From the NCBI GenBank assembly GCA_015068705.1, contig SVJZ01000011.1, positions 1-60,649 of the forward strand: 60,649 bases of DNA, written 5' to 3'. The position numbers were made by a program, and so were the translations under genes. The notes below the pieces were generated by a model. It was given only the letters and a program-made list of their open reading frames with translations, made no database searches and was not told the DNA's origin. Below are positions 8,031 to 16,020 of the stretch, in pieces. The stretch comes from Oscillospiraceae bacterium. Lineage in GTDB: Bacteria > Bacillota > Clostridia > UMGS1810. Position 1 is the first letter of the stretch. Each line of letters begins with the position of its first letter.

Positions 8031-8066
8031 TTGTCACTTGACAAAGGAAGAAATATTGCTTAAAAT
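8031..8066 (+). promoter_or_regulatory. sigH promoter with a palindrome over the -35 element
   Basis: TTGACA (8038-8043), 17 bases, TAAAAT (8061-8066), 40 bases before the sigH start codon. The -35 lies in the perfect palindrome TTGTCACTTGACAA (8031-8044), a plausible repressor site. It does not match the Spo0A box TTGTCGAA. Confidence 0.75.
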
Positions 8067-8105
8067 GTAATTATCTGTGCTTTATTGGGGAAAGGAGGCG
8101 CATCC

Positions 8106-8741
8106 ATGAGCAAAAATATTACCATTGCATTTGAAGATATGACAGATGAAGAAATTGTTTTACTTGCACAAAACGACAATGTACAGGCAGTGGAATACAT
8201 CATTGCCAATTATAAAAATTTTGTCAAATCCCGTGCGCGTACCTACTTCCTGATCGGTGCAGACAAAGAGGATATCATTCAGGAGGGAATGATTGGTTTG
8301 TTTAAAGCCATCCGTGATTTTCGTCCGGACAGAATTGCCTCCTTTAAAGGCTTTGCAGATTTATGCGTAACACGCCAGATTATTACCGCCATAAAAACCG
8401 CAACACGTCAAAAGCACATCCCGCTCAATTCTTATGTATCACTCAACAAACCCGTTTATGACGAAGAGAGCGAACGCACATTACTTGACACCCTTACCGA
8501 AGAAGGATACTTTGATCCGGAAGAAATTATGATTACCAAGGAACACTTTGTAACAATAGAGGAAAAACTTTCTACTGTATTGAGCCAATTGGAACGGAAT
8601 GTAATGAAGCTCTATGTAGAAGGAAAAAGCTATACCGAAATCGCGAAGCGCATGAAAAAGAGTGAAAAATCCATAGATAATGCATTGCAACGCATTAAAA
8701 GAAAAATCGAAAAACATTTGCTCGACCCTACCGACGCATAA
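8106..8741 (+). CDS. sigH: RNA polymerase sigma factor, SigH (Spo0H) type
   Basis: Alternative sigma factor that in spore formers switches on early stationary-phase and sporulation genes. 211 aa. Region 2 includes DKEDIIQEGMIGLFKAIRDF and TARQKHIPLNSYVSLNKPVYDEE-type linker sequence; region 4 (LSQLERNVMKLYVEGKSYTEIAKRMKKSEKSIDNALQRIK) carries the helix-turn-helix. AAAGGAGG lies 7 bases before the ATG. It is transcribed away from spoIIIAA from a 130-base divergent region. In Bacillus sigH lies elsewhere (near rpmG/nusG), so this pairing with spoIIIA is a lineage-specific arrangement. A related SigF/SigG identity is unlikely given length and linker. Confidence 0.88.
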   Translation: MSKNITIAFEDMTDEEIVLLAQNDNVQAVEYIIANYKNFVKSRARTYFLIGADKEDIIQEGMIGLFKAIRDFRPDRIASFKGFADLCVTRQIITAIKTATRQKHIPLNSYVSLNKPVYDEESERTLLDTLTEEGYFDPEEIMITKEHFVTIEEKLSTVLSQLERNVMKLYVEGKSYTEIAKRMKKSEKSIDNALQRIKRKIEKHLLDPTDA

Positions 8742-8817
8742 AATTACAGTCATTTTAAATTTATGACCAATTTGTAAACAAGACGAAAGATTTTAGCTGT
8801 TTTTATGGGAAAGCGCC

Positions 8818-8913
8818 TCAAATTCTTCGCAATTTTGTTGGATAGTCATATTGTAAATCCGGCAAAACAATGGTAAGATATACCCATACCACAACCAACA
8901 AAACTTTTTTCAT
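8818..8913 (-). CDS. Possible 31-residue membrane peptide
   Basis: Short open frame starting MKKVLLVVVWVYLTIVLP, with basic ends (KK at the N-terminus, KLRRI at the C-terminus) around a single hydrophobic helix. AAAAAGGAGGGAA gives a near-perfect ribosome-binding site 4-6 bases before the ATG. It lies antisense in the sigH-thrS interval. I see no convincing promoter for it, and the sigH terminator stem lies just upstream of its ribosome-binding site. Its reality is uncertain and I recognise no family. The rest of 8742-8930 holds no other feature. Confidence 0.28.
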   Translation of the reverse strand: MKKVLLVVVWVYLTIVLPDLQYDYPTKLRRI

Positions 8914-8938
8914 TTCCCTCCTTTTTAGGATAAGCGGA

Positions 8939-8968
8939 GCCGCCTGAATCAGGCGGCAATTTTTTTTG
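8939..8968 (+). terminator. Terminator of sigH
   Basis: GCCGCCT (8939-8945 area) pairs with AGGCGGC (8951-8957) across a short GAATC loop and is followed by AATTTTTTTTG. It immediately precedes the thrS promoter. Confidence 0.85.
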
Positions 8969-8975
8969 CAAAAAC

Positions 8976-9004
8976 TTGACAATCTCTGGATAGAGCACTA
9001 TAAT
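8976..9004 (+). promoter_or_regulatory. Consensus sigma-A promoter for thrS
   Basis: TTGACA (8976-8981), exactly 17 bases, TATAAT (8999-9004). The transcript would have a leader of only about 30 bases, leaving no room for a T-box riboswitch, which often controls thrS in Bacillota. Confidence 0.9.
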
Positions 9005-9040
9005 AAAAAGAAGTGGTTTAACAAAACGGAGGTAAACAAA

Positions 9041-10981
9041 ATGATTAATGTAACTCTGAAAGGAAACGAAGTGCGGCAATTTGAAAACGATATCACCATT
9101 ATGGACGCCGCAAAACAAATCAGCGAAGGATTGGCACGCGCAGCGCTCGGCGCCACCGTGGATGGCGAGCTCACCGAGTTGACCGCCACCCTTACCCGTG
9201 ACTGCGCCTTAAATATTCTCACCTTTGACGCAGAAGAGGGCAAACACATTCTGCGTCACACTGCATCCCACGTCATGGCACAGGCTGTAAAACGCCTTTA
9301 TCCGACCGCAAAGCTTGCCATTGGTCCCGCCATTGACAATGGATTCTATTACGATTTCGACATGGAGTCTTCCCTTTCTGCAGAAGACCTGGTTAAAATC
9401 GAAGAAGAAATGAAAAAGATTGTAAAAGAGAAACTGGAAATCACCCGTTTCGAACTTCCTCGTGAAGAGGCAATTGCTCTGATGAAAGAAAAAAATGAGC
9501 CGTATAAGGTGGAATTGATTGAAGACCTGCCTGACGAGGCTACCATTTCCTTCTATTCGCAGGGTGAATTTACCGACCTTTGCGCAGGTCCTCATGCGTT
9601 TGATACTTCTTGTGTCAAGGCATTTAAATTGCTTTCTGTTACCGGTGCATACTGGCGCGGAAATGAAAAAAACAAAATGCTTCAACGTATTTATGGTACT
9701 GCATACCCCAAAAAGAGTGACCTGACCGCTCATTTAGAGCAGATGGAAGAAGCAAAGAAACGTGACCACAACAAGCTCGGTCGTGAACTTGGATTTTTCA
9801 CCACTTCCGAATTGATTGGCCAGGGACTCCCCATCCTTCTTCCTAAGGGCGCAAAGGTAATTCAACTCTTGCAACGTTTTGTAGAAGACACTGAATACGC
9901 TTGCGGTTGGCAGCAAACCAAAACCCCGTATATGGCAAAGAGCGATTTGTACAAACTTTCCGGTCACTGGGATCACTATCAGGATGGTATGTTTGTAATG
10001 GGCGATCCGGAAAAGGACAAAGAAGTATTTGCGCTTCGTCCCATGACCTGCCCGTTCCAGTATCAGGCATATCTGAATCGTGCACGTTCCTATCGCGATT
10101 TGCCTTTGCGGTATAATGAAACCTCTACTCTGTTCCGCAACGAAGCATCCGGTGAAATGCATGGCTTGATCCGTGTACGCCAGTTTACCATTTCGGAAGG
10201 ACACCTGATGTGCCGTCCCGATCAGTTGGAGCAGGAATTCAAGAGTTGTCTGGAACTTGCAATTTATATGCTCAAAACGCTTGGCCTTTATGAGGATGTA
10301 TCCTATCGTTTCTCCCAGTGGGATCCGGACGACAAAGAAAAATACATCGGCACGGTAGAACAATGGGATGAAGCACAATCCACCATGCAGAAAATTCTTG
10401 ACCATCTTGAAATTCCTTATAAAATCGGCATTGGTGAAGCAGCATTCTATGGTCCCAAACTGGATATCCAGATCAAAAACGTATTTGGCAAAGAGGATAC
10501 CCTCATCACCATCCAGATTGACCAGATGCTCGCCGAAAAATTCGGCATGGAATATACCGACAGCGACGGCAGCAAGAAAAATCCCTATATCATTCACAGA
10601 ACCTCTATTGGTTGCTACGAGAGAACACTTGCCCTGCTCATCGAAAAATATGCCGGTGCATTCCCCACATGGCTTGCCCCCACACAGGTACGTATCATTC
10701 CTGTGGCGGAACGTCATGTGGAATATGCAGAAAGCCTGCGTTCCAAAATGGCATTGCATGGCATCCGCGTAGAGGTTGACCTGCAAAACGAAAAACTTGG
10801 TTATAAAATTCGTCAGGCACAGATGGAAAAACTGCCCTACATGCTTATTGTTGGTGACAAAGAAGCCGAAGAAGGTCTGGTTTCTGTTCGTTCCAGAAAG
10901 GGCGATGATATTGGCGCAAAGACTGCCGATGAATTTATTGCAATGATTGAAGAAGAAGTTAAAACCCGCGTAATCAATTAA
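9041..10981 (+). CDS. thrS: Threonine-tRNA ligase
   Basis: Charges tRNA-Thr with threonine in the cytosol. 646 aa, normal length. Domain order: TGS (residues 1-61), editing domain with HTASH near residue 70 and the CAGPH motif, then a class II catalytic core with motif 2 (FRNEASGEMHGLIRVRQF), zinc-ligand region MTCPFQYQAY and motif 3 (GCYERTLALLIE), and a C-terminal anticodon-binding domain (VRIIPVAERHVEYA). The start follows ACGGAGGTAAACAAA; an in-frame ATG 25 codons upstream falls inside the promoter and is ruled out. Confidence 0.98.
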   Translation: MINVTLKGNEVRQFENDITIMDAAKQISEGLARAALGATVDGELTELTATLTRDCALNILTFDAEEGKHILRHTASHVMAQAVKRLYPTAKLAIGPAIDNGFYYDFDMESSLSAEDLVKIEEEMKKIVKEKLEITRFELPREEAIALMKEKNEPYKVELIEDLPDEATISFYSQGEFTDLCAGPHAFDTSCVKAFKLLSVTGAYWRGNEKNKMLQRIYGTAYPKKSDLTAHLEQMEEAKKRDHNKLGRELGFFTTSELIGQGLPILLPKGAKVIQLLQRFVEDTEYACGWQQTKTPYMAKSDLYKLSGHWDHYQDGMFVMGDPEKDKEVFALRPMTCPFQYQAYLNRARSYRDLPLRYNETSTLFRNEASGEMHGLIRVRQFTISEGHLMCRPDQLEQEFKSCLELAIYMLKTLGLYEDVSYRFSQWDPDDKEKYIGTVEQWDEAQSTMQKILDHLEIPYKIGIGEAAFYGPKLDIQIKNVFGKEDTLITIQIDQMLAEKFGMEYTDSDGSKKNPYIIHRTSIGCYERTLALLIEKYAGAFPTWLAPTQVRIIPVAERHVEYAESLRSKMALHGIRVEVDLQNEKLGYKIRQAQMEKLPYMLIVGDKEAEEGLVSVRSRKGDDIGAKTADEFIAMIEEEVKTRVIN

Positions 10982-10987
10982 CCTTTT

Positions 10988-11019
10988 TCCTCTCCCGTGT
11001 TCTGGGAGAGGAATTTTTA
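10988..11019 (+). terminator. Terminator of thrS
   Basis: CCTCTCCC/GGGAGAGG stem (10989-11011) with a short GTGTTCT loop, followed by AATTTTTATTT. Confidence 0.88.
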
Positions 11020-11049
11020 TTTGTAATAAAAAAGTAACCAACAAAAGGA

Positions 11050-11078
11050 TTGTTTTTGTAAGAAGTGTATGGTATAAT
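11050..11078 (+). promoter_or_regulatory. Promoter for the SLH surface protein
   Basis: TTGTTT (11050-11055), 17 bases, TATAAT (11073-11078) with a TGG extension before the -10 box; 51 bases upstream of the start codon. Confidence 0.75.
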
Positions 11079-11129
11079 ACTTTTGTATAATTATTGCACT
11101 AAAACATTTATGCAAAGGAGAGATTTACC

Positions 11130-13676
11130 ATGAGAAAGTGCCGTAAAATACTTGCGGTAATGTTGGCAGTTGTGATGGCAATCCCATTTGCCATTCCGGC
11201 AATGGCTGCATCCTATCTCGACACTGAGGGCCACTGGGCAAGTGATGCCATTTCGCGGTGGAGCGATCTGGGTGTTGTTCAGGGGCTGGATGGTTATTTC
11301 CGCCCGCAAGATCCCATTACCCGCGCAGAAACCGCAACCATTATCAACAACGTAATTGGTTATGTGGAAACTGCCGCAAATACATTCAGCGATGTGCCGG
11401 CAGATGCCTGGTATGCCGATGCCATTCTCAAGCTCAACAAAGCAGGTGTTATGATTGGTGGCGATGGCGTAGTCCGTCCCCAGGACCGTATCACCCGCGA
11501 GGATGCTACTGTTATTTTTCACCGTGCATTCGGTGTAAAGGTAACCGGAGTTGAGCCCATGAACTATGGCGACGTCGCGACCATCTCGGGTTATGCAGCG
11601 GATATCATTGCACAGATGAGCACCATTGGATACATCAAAGGCGACGGCGTGAATTTCCGCCCCAAAGATTCTATCACCCGTGCGGAAATTATCACTCTGC
11701 TGGACAACATGGTAGGTCTTTATATCACCGAAGCAGGTACATATAGCGGAAATTACGGAAAGAAATACGCCATTGTGAAAAGTGGTAACGTAGCAGTTGC
11801 CGGTGCAACTCTTGGTGGCGCAGTTATTTCACCGAATGTTGGCTCACAGTCGGTCAATTTCGGTAATGGCACTCAGATTACCGGTAACCTGACCAACCTT
11901 GCCTCCAACGCAAAAATTGCAACTACCGGTGCAACCGTTGCATATGCTACCGGTGTTAACCTTTCCGCCAGCGGTGCGGGCACCTCTTCTGCTCCCTCTA
12001 TTATTGGCGGAGGATATTCCGGCGGCGGCTCTTCGGGTGGCGGCGGTGGTTCTTCCGGCGGAAATAGCTCTTCTTCCACCAAGTATACCACCTATTTCTA
12101 TGCAAACCTTCCCGAAGGCAAAACAGGCGGTTGGAGAAACAGCAATGGTATTTATAAAGCAGTTTATAGCTCCACCAACAAATCAAACGCAACCATTTCC
12201 AGTTTTGCTCCGGATAATCCGCGTTGCGATGGATATGAGTTTGAAGGTTGGTATCTGTCCGAATCAGCCGCAGATGTGTTGAATAACAGCAAACGCGCGA
12301 CCTTGTCTGCAAGATCTTCCAAAGGTCTGTGCCTGTATGCCGGTTGGTCCAGAAAAGCAATTCCTACCTTTGAGGTCAGCACCTCAAATTCTCTGTTGGG
12401 TAAAACCGCAGAAGAATTGATGGATGATGTAAAACTTACCGCAGATGAAGATGACGACGCGCTTTATCTGGTTAAAGGCAAACTCAATTATATTGACAGT
12501 TTTGCAGATTTCTCGAGTATTCCTGTACAACAGCAGGGGCATTACCTGGTACTGGATTTGGAACTGCCCTATGATGCAAAAGATGTAGACCTTGAAGATA
12601 CTGTAGTTACCTACGAGGGCGAAAACGGCGAAAAGACCTTCGCTGATTTCACCGAGGATGATTACTCCCTCACCACCATCTTCCGCATCACCGACACTGA
12701 ATCCGAAATCACCTACACCATTGATTTTGACGGCGAAGGTGATGAATATGAAGAGATGGTTTATACCTTCGATCTTACAGAATTAGAGCTTGAAATACTT
12801 GAAACGGTAGTAACTTTCGGCGTGAGCGAATCGGATGATTTGCTTGGTAAAACCGCTGCCGAATTGATGACCGATGTAGAAATCGAAAAAGATGATGAGG
12901 ACAGAGACAATCATATTGTTACCGGCGCCCTCCCCTACGTTGACGATTTCACTGCTTTCTCAAGCGATGTTGCACAGCAAAAGGGTAATTACCTGGTACT
13001 GGATATTGAACTGCCCTATGAAGACATTGATGTTACCAAAGCCGTGGTAACCTACGAGGGTGAAAACGGCGAAAAGACGGTCACCGGCTTTACCAACGAA
13101 GATTATATCCTCACCACCATTTTCCGCATCACCGATACCGAAACAGAGATTTCCTACACGGTTGATTTGGACGGCGAGGATGCAGGATACCAGCCAACCA
13201 CATTTACCTTTGATTTGAGTGAATTGGTTCTGGAAACTCCTCCCACTGTATTATTTGCAGTAAGCGTGTCGGATGACCTGCTGGGTAAAACCGCAGAAGA
13301 ATTGATGACCAATGTGGAGATCGAAAAAGATGGTGACAACTACATCATCACCGGTGCCCTCCCTTATATCGATGATTTTGTCGATTTTTCTAGCAATTCG
13401 GAACAACAACAGGGCAACTACCTTGTTCTTGAACTGGAATTGCCGGTTGAAGGAATTGATGTAACCCAGGCGGTTATAACCTACGAGGGTGAAAATGGCG
13501 AAAAAACAGTAACCGGTTTTACCGAAAGTGATTACACGCTCACCACCATCTTCCGCATTACCAATACCGATACCACCATCACCTACACGGTAGATTTGGA
13601 TGGAGAAGGCACCGAATACCAAGCAGCCACATTCACCTTTGATTTATCGGGATTAAGCTTGCTTTCTCTTTCATAA
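11130..13676 (+). CDS. SLH-domain surface protein with three C-terminal repeats
   Basis: Secreted, cell-wall-anchored protein of 848 aa. A signal peptide (about residues 1-26, ending IPFAIPAMA) is followed by three S-layer homology domains, each with the W/Y...G and F.P...ITRAE pattern (HWASDAISRWSDLGVVQG, FRPQDPITRAE; AWYADAILKLNKAGVMIG; FRPKDSITRAE), to about residue 200. SLH domains bind pyruvylated wall polymer. A glycine/serine linker near residues 290-315 leads to an InlB-B/Listeria-Bacteroides-like repeat (YEFEGWYLS) and then three tandem units (411-558, 559-705, 706-848). Function of the repeats is unknown; adhesion or envelope scaffolding is inference. GGAGAG precedes the ATG. Single-gene unit with its own promoter and terminator. 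Confidence 0.9.
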   Translation: MRKCRKILAVMLAVVMAIPFAIPAMAASYLDTEGHWASDAISRWSDLGVVQGLDGYFRPQDPITRAETATIINNVIGYVETAANTFSDVPADAWYADAILKLNKAGVMIGGDGVVRPQDRITREDATVIFHRAFGVKVTGVEPMNYGDVATISGYAADIIAQMSTIGYIKGDGVNFRPKDSITRAEIITLLDNMVGLYITEAGTYSGNYGKKYAIVKSGNVAVAGATLGGAVISPNVGSQSVNFGNGTQITGNLTNLASNAKIATTGATVAYATGVNLSASGAGTSSAPSIIGGGYSGGGSSGGGGGSSGGNSSSSTKYTTYFYANLPEGKTGGWRNSNGIYKAVYSSTNKSNATISSFAPDNPRCDGYEFEGWYLSESAADVLNNSKRATLSARSSKGLCLYAGWSRKAIPTFEVSTSNSLLGKTAEELMDDVKLTADEDDDALYLVKGKLNYIDSFADFSSIPVQQQGHYLVLDLELPYDAKDVDLEDTVVTYEGENGEKTFADFTEDDYSLTTIFRITDTESEITYTIDFDGEGDEYEEMVYTFDLTELELEILETVVTFGVSESDDLLGKTAAELMTDVEIEKDDEDRDNHIVTGALPYVDDFTAFSSDVAQQKGNYLVLDIELPYEDIDVTKAVVTYEGENGEKTVTGFTNEDYILTTIFRITDTETEISYTVDLDGEDAGYQPTTFTFDLSELVLETPPTVLFAVSVSDDLLGKTAEELMTNVEIEKDGDNYIITGALPYIDDFVDFSSNSEQQQGNYLVLELELPVEGIDVTQAVITYEGENGEKTVTGFTESDYTLTTIFRITNTDTTITYTVDLDGEGTEYQAATFTFDLSGLSLLSLS
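12360..13673 (+). repeat. Three tandem repeats of about 440 bp within the SLH protein gene
   Basis: Units at 12360-12803, 12804-13244 and 13245-13673, in frame. Each encodes LLGKTAxELM...V near the start, F..FSS....QQ.G.YLVL.LELP, VTYEGENGEKT, a hydrophobic TTIFRIT[DN]T core, and Y(T)FDL at the end. Units 2 and 3 are closest; unit 1 has a more acidic insertion (TADEDDDAL). The block TAYGAGGG-like codons for YEGENGEK are nearly identical in DNA, which suggests recent internal duplication. Confidence 0.9.
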
Positions 13677-13691
13677 TTTTCTAAAATTGAT

Positions 13692-13722
13692 AAACCCACC
13701 TGCATATGCGGGTGGGTTTTTT
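13692..13722 (+). terminator. Terminator of the SLH gene
   Basis: AAACCCACC and GGTGGGTTT arms around TGCATATGC, followed by TTTTTAT. Confidence 0.88.
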
Positions 13723-13733
13723 ATGCAACAAAA

Positions 13734-13764
13734 AAGGCATGCATCATTTTGATACACGCCTTCT
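13734..13764 (-). terminator. Terminator at the end of the BMC/rhaB operon
   Basis: On the minus strand GGCGTGTATCA pairs with TGATGCATGCC (two G-U wobbles) across AAAA-rich bases and is followed by TTTTTTGTTG. It closes the minus-strand transcript that ends with the rhamnulokinase. Confidence 0.75.
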
Positions 13765-13768
13765 CTTT

Positions 13769-15229
13769 TTATAAAATTTTCTGGAAACGTTCGTATGCCT
13801 TATCCCAAGCAGTAGCATCTTGCGGTTGATAGGATTTCACATCAAACGAATCAGCAATAATCTTTCGCGCTTGTTTGATGTCCTCGATTTCTCCTGCTGC
13901 GATATACTGTACTGCAATGTTTCCCAGCGCCGTTGCCTCAATAGGACCTGCAGTAACGACAGTGTTTGCTGCGTTTGCCGCCATCTGACAAAGAAGCGGG
14001 TCTTTGGTACCACCGCCTACAATATGAATCCCTGCAAATTGTTTGCCGGTAATCTTTTGCAGATTCAGGAAAGAATGACGGTATTTGAGCGCCAGGCTCT
14101 CATATATGCAACGTACAATCTCGCCCACCGTCTGCGGAACATATTGTCCGGTTTTTTCGCAATATTCCTGTATACGTTTGGGGATATCACCCATTTTTCC
14201 AAAGGCAGGATAATCAGGATCAATAAAGCATTGGAACGGTTTGCATGCCAGAGCAGCCTTTTCCAAGTCATTAAAAGAAAAATTGTTACCCTGACGATTC
14301 CAAGTACGCCTGGATTCCTGAATAAGCCACAAGCCCATAATATTGGTCAGGAATCGAATGGTTCCGCCATATCCACCTTCGTTGGTGTAAGATGCCTCCA
14401 ACGCTTCGGAAGAAACCAAAGGTTCGTTCAGTTCGGTGCCAAACAAGGACCAGGTGCCGCAGCTGACATAAACAAAATCGTCTTCCTGGGTAGGAACAGA
14501 TACCACCGCAGACGCTGTATCATGCGAACCAACTGCCACCACGGGAACCGGCTCAATTCCCAATTCTTCACAAATTTCGGGCGAAATGTTTCCAATCACT
14601 GTTCCGGGTTGAACCATATCACACAAAATATCCTGTGGAATACCCAGTTCTTCCAACAATTCCTTCTCCCATGTGCGCTTCACGGGATCCAATATTTGTC
14701 CGGTGGAAGAAATAGTATATTCGCTCTTTTTTTCGCCGGTCAGGAAATAGTTGAGTAAGTCCGGCATATGCAACATTTTATCCGCCCGTTTTAAATCATC
14801 CGAACGATTTTTCGCAAGAAAATAAAGCTGAAACAAGGTGTTAAAATTCAAAATCTGAATACCGGTGCGTGCATACATTGCTTCCTTGTCGATGATTTTG
14901 AACACCTCTTCGGGAATGCCATCGGTGCGCGCATCACGATAATGTACGGGGTTTCCAATCAAATCGCCATTTGCATCAATCAAGCCGAAATCTACGCCCC
15001 AGGTATCGATTCCCACGCAATCAAATCCGCCTGCCAATTTTGCCTGCACCATACCGCGCTTAATCTGGTCAAACAGATATAATACGTCCCAATAAACAGT
15101 GCCACGCACAGTAACACCGTTATTTTCAAAACGATGCACCTCTTCCAGCGTCAATTTCCCGTTTTCCAACTTTGCCAGAATACCACGACCACTCGACGCG
15201 CCAAGGTCAAATGCCAATACACGTTTCAT
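13769..15229 (-). CDS. rhaB: Rhamnulokinase (FGGY family)
   Basis: Phosphorylates L-rhamnulose (or a related deoxy-ketose) at C1, making the substrate of the class II aldolase upstream. 486 aa. FGGY features: N-terminal phosphate loop FDLGASSGRG, the active-site segment GIDTWGVDFGLID, MLHMPDLLNYFLTGEK, GSHDTASAV, SCGTWSLFG, and the C-terminal HIVGGGTKDPLLCQM followed by GPIEATALGNIAVQ, typical of RhaB rather than xylulokinases. AAGGAG lies 8 bases before the ATG; a GTG three codons upstream is less likely. It starts 5 bases after the DeoR stop codon and ends the BMC operon. Fuculokinase activity cannot be excluded, because the aldolase may accept both sugars. Confidence 0.86.
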   Translation of the reverse strand: MKRVLAFDLGASSGRGILAKLENGKLTLEEVHRFENNGVTVRGTVYWDVLYLFDQIKRGMVQAKLAGGFDCVGIDTWGVDFGLIDANGDLIGNPVHYRDARTDGIPEEVFKIIDKEAMYARTGIQILNFNTLFQLYFLAKNRSDDLKRADKMLHMPDLLNYFLTGEKKSEYTISSTGQILDPVKRTWEKELLEELGIPQDILCDMVQPGTVIGNISPEICEELGIEPVPVVAVGSHDTASAVVSVPTQEDDFVYVSCGTWSLFGTELNEPLVSSEALEASYTNEGGYGGTIRFLTNIMGLWLIQESRRTWNRQGNNFSFNDLEKAALACKPFQCFIDPDYPAFGKMGDIPKRIQEYCEKTGQYVPQTVGEIVRCIYESLALKYRHSFLNLQKITGKQFAGIHIVGGGTKDPLLCQMAANAANTVVTAGPIEATALGNIAVQYIAAGEIEDIKQARKIIADSFDVKSYQPQDATAWDKAYERFQKIL

Positions 15230-15234
15230 TTCCC

Positions 15235-16014
15235 TCACTCCTTGTCCGAATCATTGATAGAAATTAACTCCACTTTGTGCTCTGCAAGGGTCTGTTTCCA
15301 ATCGTCCGAAAGTTCTGCATCGGTAATAAAATAATCCATTTCTTCAATTCTGGCAAGCTTTACAAAACCAACACGTCCGAATTTGGATTGGTCACATAAA
15401 AAATAACGTGTTTTGGAGTTTTCCAGCATACGCCGTTTTACAGCACATTCCTGTTCATTGCTCTCCAAAAAACCTGCAGTTTCTGTCAATCCCTTGCCAG
15501 ACAAAAACATTTTGCTTGCAAAATAATGATCGCGGATGCTTTCTTCGGCAAGCGAACCAACAAAAGATTGGTTTTTACTCAGCACACCGCCAACCGCAAT
15601 CACACGAATACCTTCCTGCCCGTCCAATTCATTCAAAACGCGCAATGAATTGGTGATTACAGTGATGTTTTTCATTTTTTTCAGCGCACGCGCCATATAA
15701 AATGTGGTAGTAGATGCATCCAAAAAGATGGTATCACCCGTATTTACATGGGTGATTGCCTCTCGCGCAAGACGTTCTTTGATTTCTACATTAGTGTGCT
15801 TGCGCTTTTCCAAAGACATCTCAAAGCTACTTTCATCCAACGACACCGCACCGCCATGGGTGCGCCGCAACATTTCCTGTTTTTCCAATTTCTCCAGGTC
15901 ACGTCGAATAGTTTCTTCGGTTACACAAAGTTCTGCACTTAATCTGCTGACCCACACTGCTCCTTCGGCAGAAAGTTGTTCTAAAATATGCTTTTGCCGT
16001 TCCAGTGCAAACAT
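15235..16014 (-). CDS. DeoR-family transcriptional regulator
   Basis: Likely local repressor of the BMC/deoxy-sugar genes. 259 aa: an N-terminal winged helix (RQKHILEQLSAEGAVWVSRLSAELCVTEETIRRDLEKLE, residues about 6-45), followed by a sugar-phosphate-binding DeoRC domain with the expected DTIFLDASTTTFYMA, VITNSLRVLNEL and FLSGKGLTETAGF blocks. DeoR members usually sense a phosphorylated sugar; here rhamnulose- or fuculose-phosphate is a reasonable guess. GGGAGGT precedes the ATG and PduL ends 6 bases upstream, so it is translated with the operon it probably controls. Confidence 0.9.
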   Translation of the reverse strand: MFALERQKHILEQLSAEGAVWVSRLSAELCVTEETIRRDLEKLEKQEMLRRTHGGAVSLDESSFEMSLEKRKHTNVEIKERLAREAITHVNTGDTIFLDASTTTFYMARALKKMKNITVITNSLRVLNELDGQEGIRVIAVGGVLSKNQSFVGSLAEESIRDHYFASKMFLSGKGLTETAGFLESNEQECAVKRRMLENSKTRYFLCDQSKFGRVGFVKLARIEEMDYFITDAELSDDWKQTLAEHKVELISINDSDKE

Positions 16015-16020
16015 ATCTAC

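Noticed and set aside
8031-8044. Spo0A box upstream of sigH
   Set aside because: TTGTCACT differs from the TTGTCGAA core; it is better described as an unassigned palindrome.
8742-9040. T-box riboswitch upstream of thrS
   Set aside because: The promoter leaves a leader of only about 30 bases and no AGGGTGGNACCGCG-like T-box sequence is present; the hairpin in this interval is the sigH terminator.
9734-11044. Long minus-strand open frame (436 codons) opposite thrS
   Set aside because: Its protein is rich in Phe/His/Cys with no recognisable motif, lies wholly antisense to a certain gene and lacks a ribosome-binding site; it mirrors codon bias of thrS.
12360-13673. CRISPR-like or mobile-element repeats
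   Set aside because: The repeats are in-frame protein-coding units of about 440 bp; no spacer structure, transposase or terminal inverted repeats were seen. I found no insertion sequence or CRISPR array anywhere in the window.
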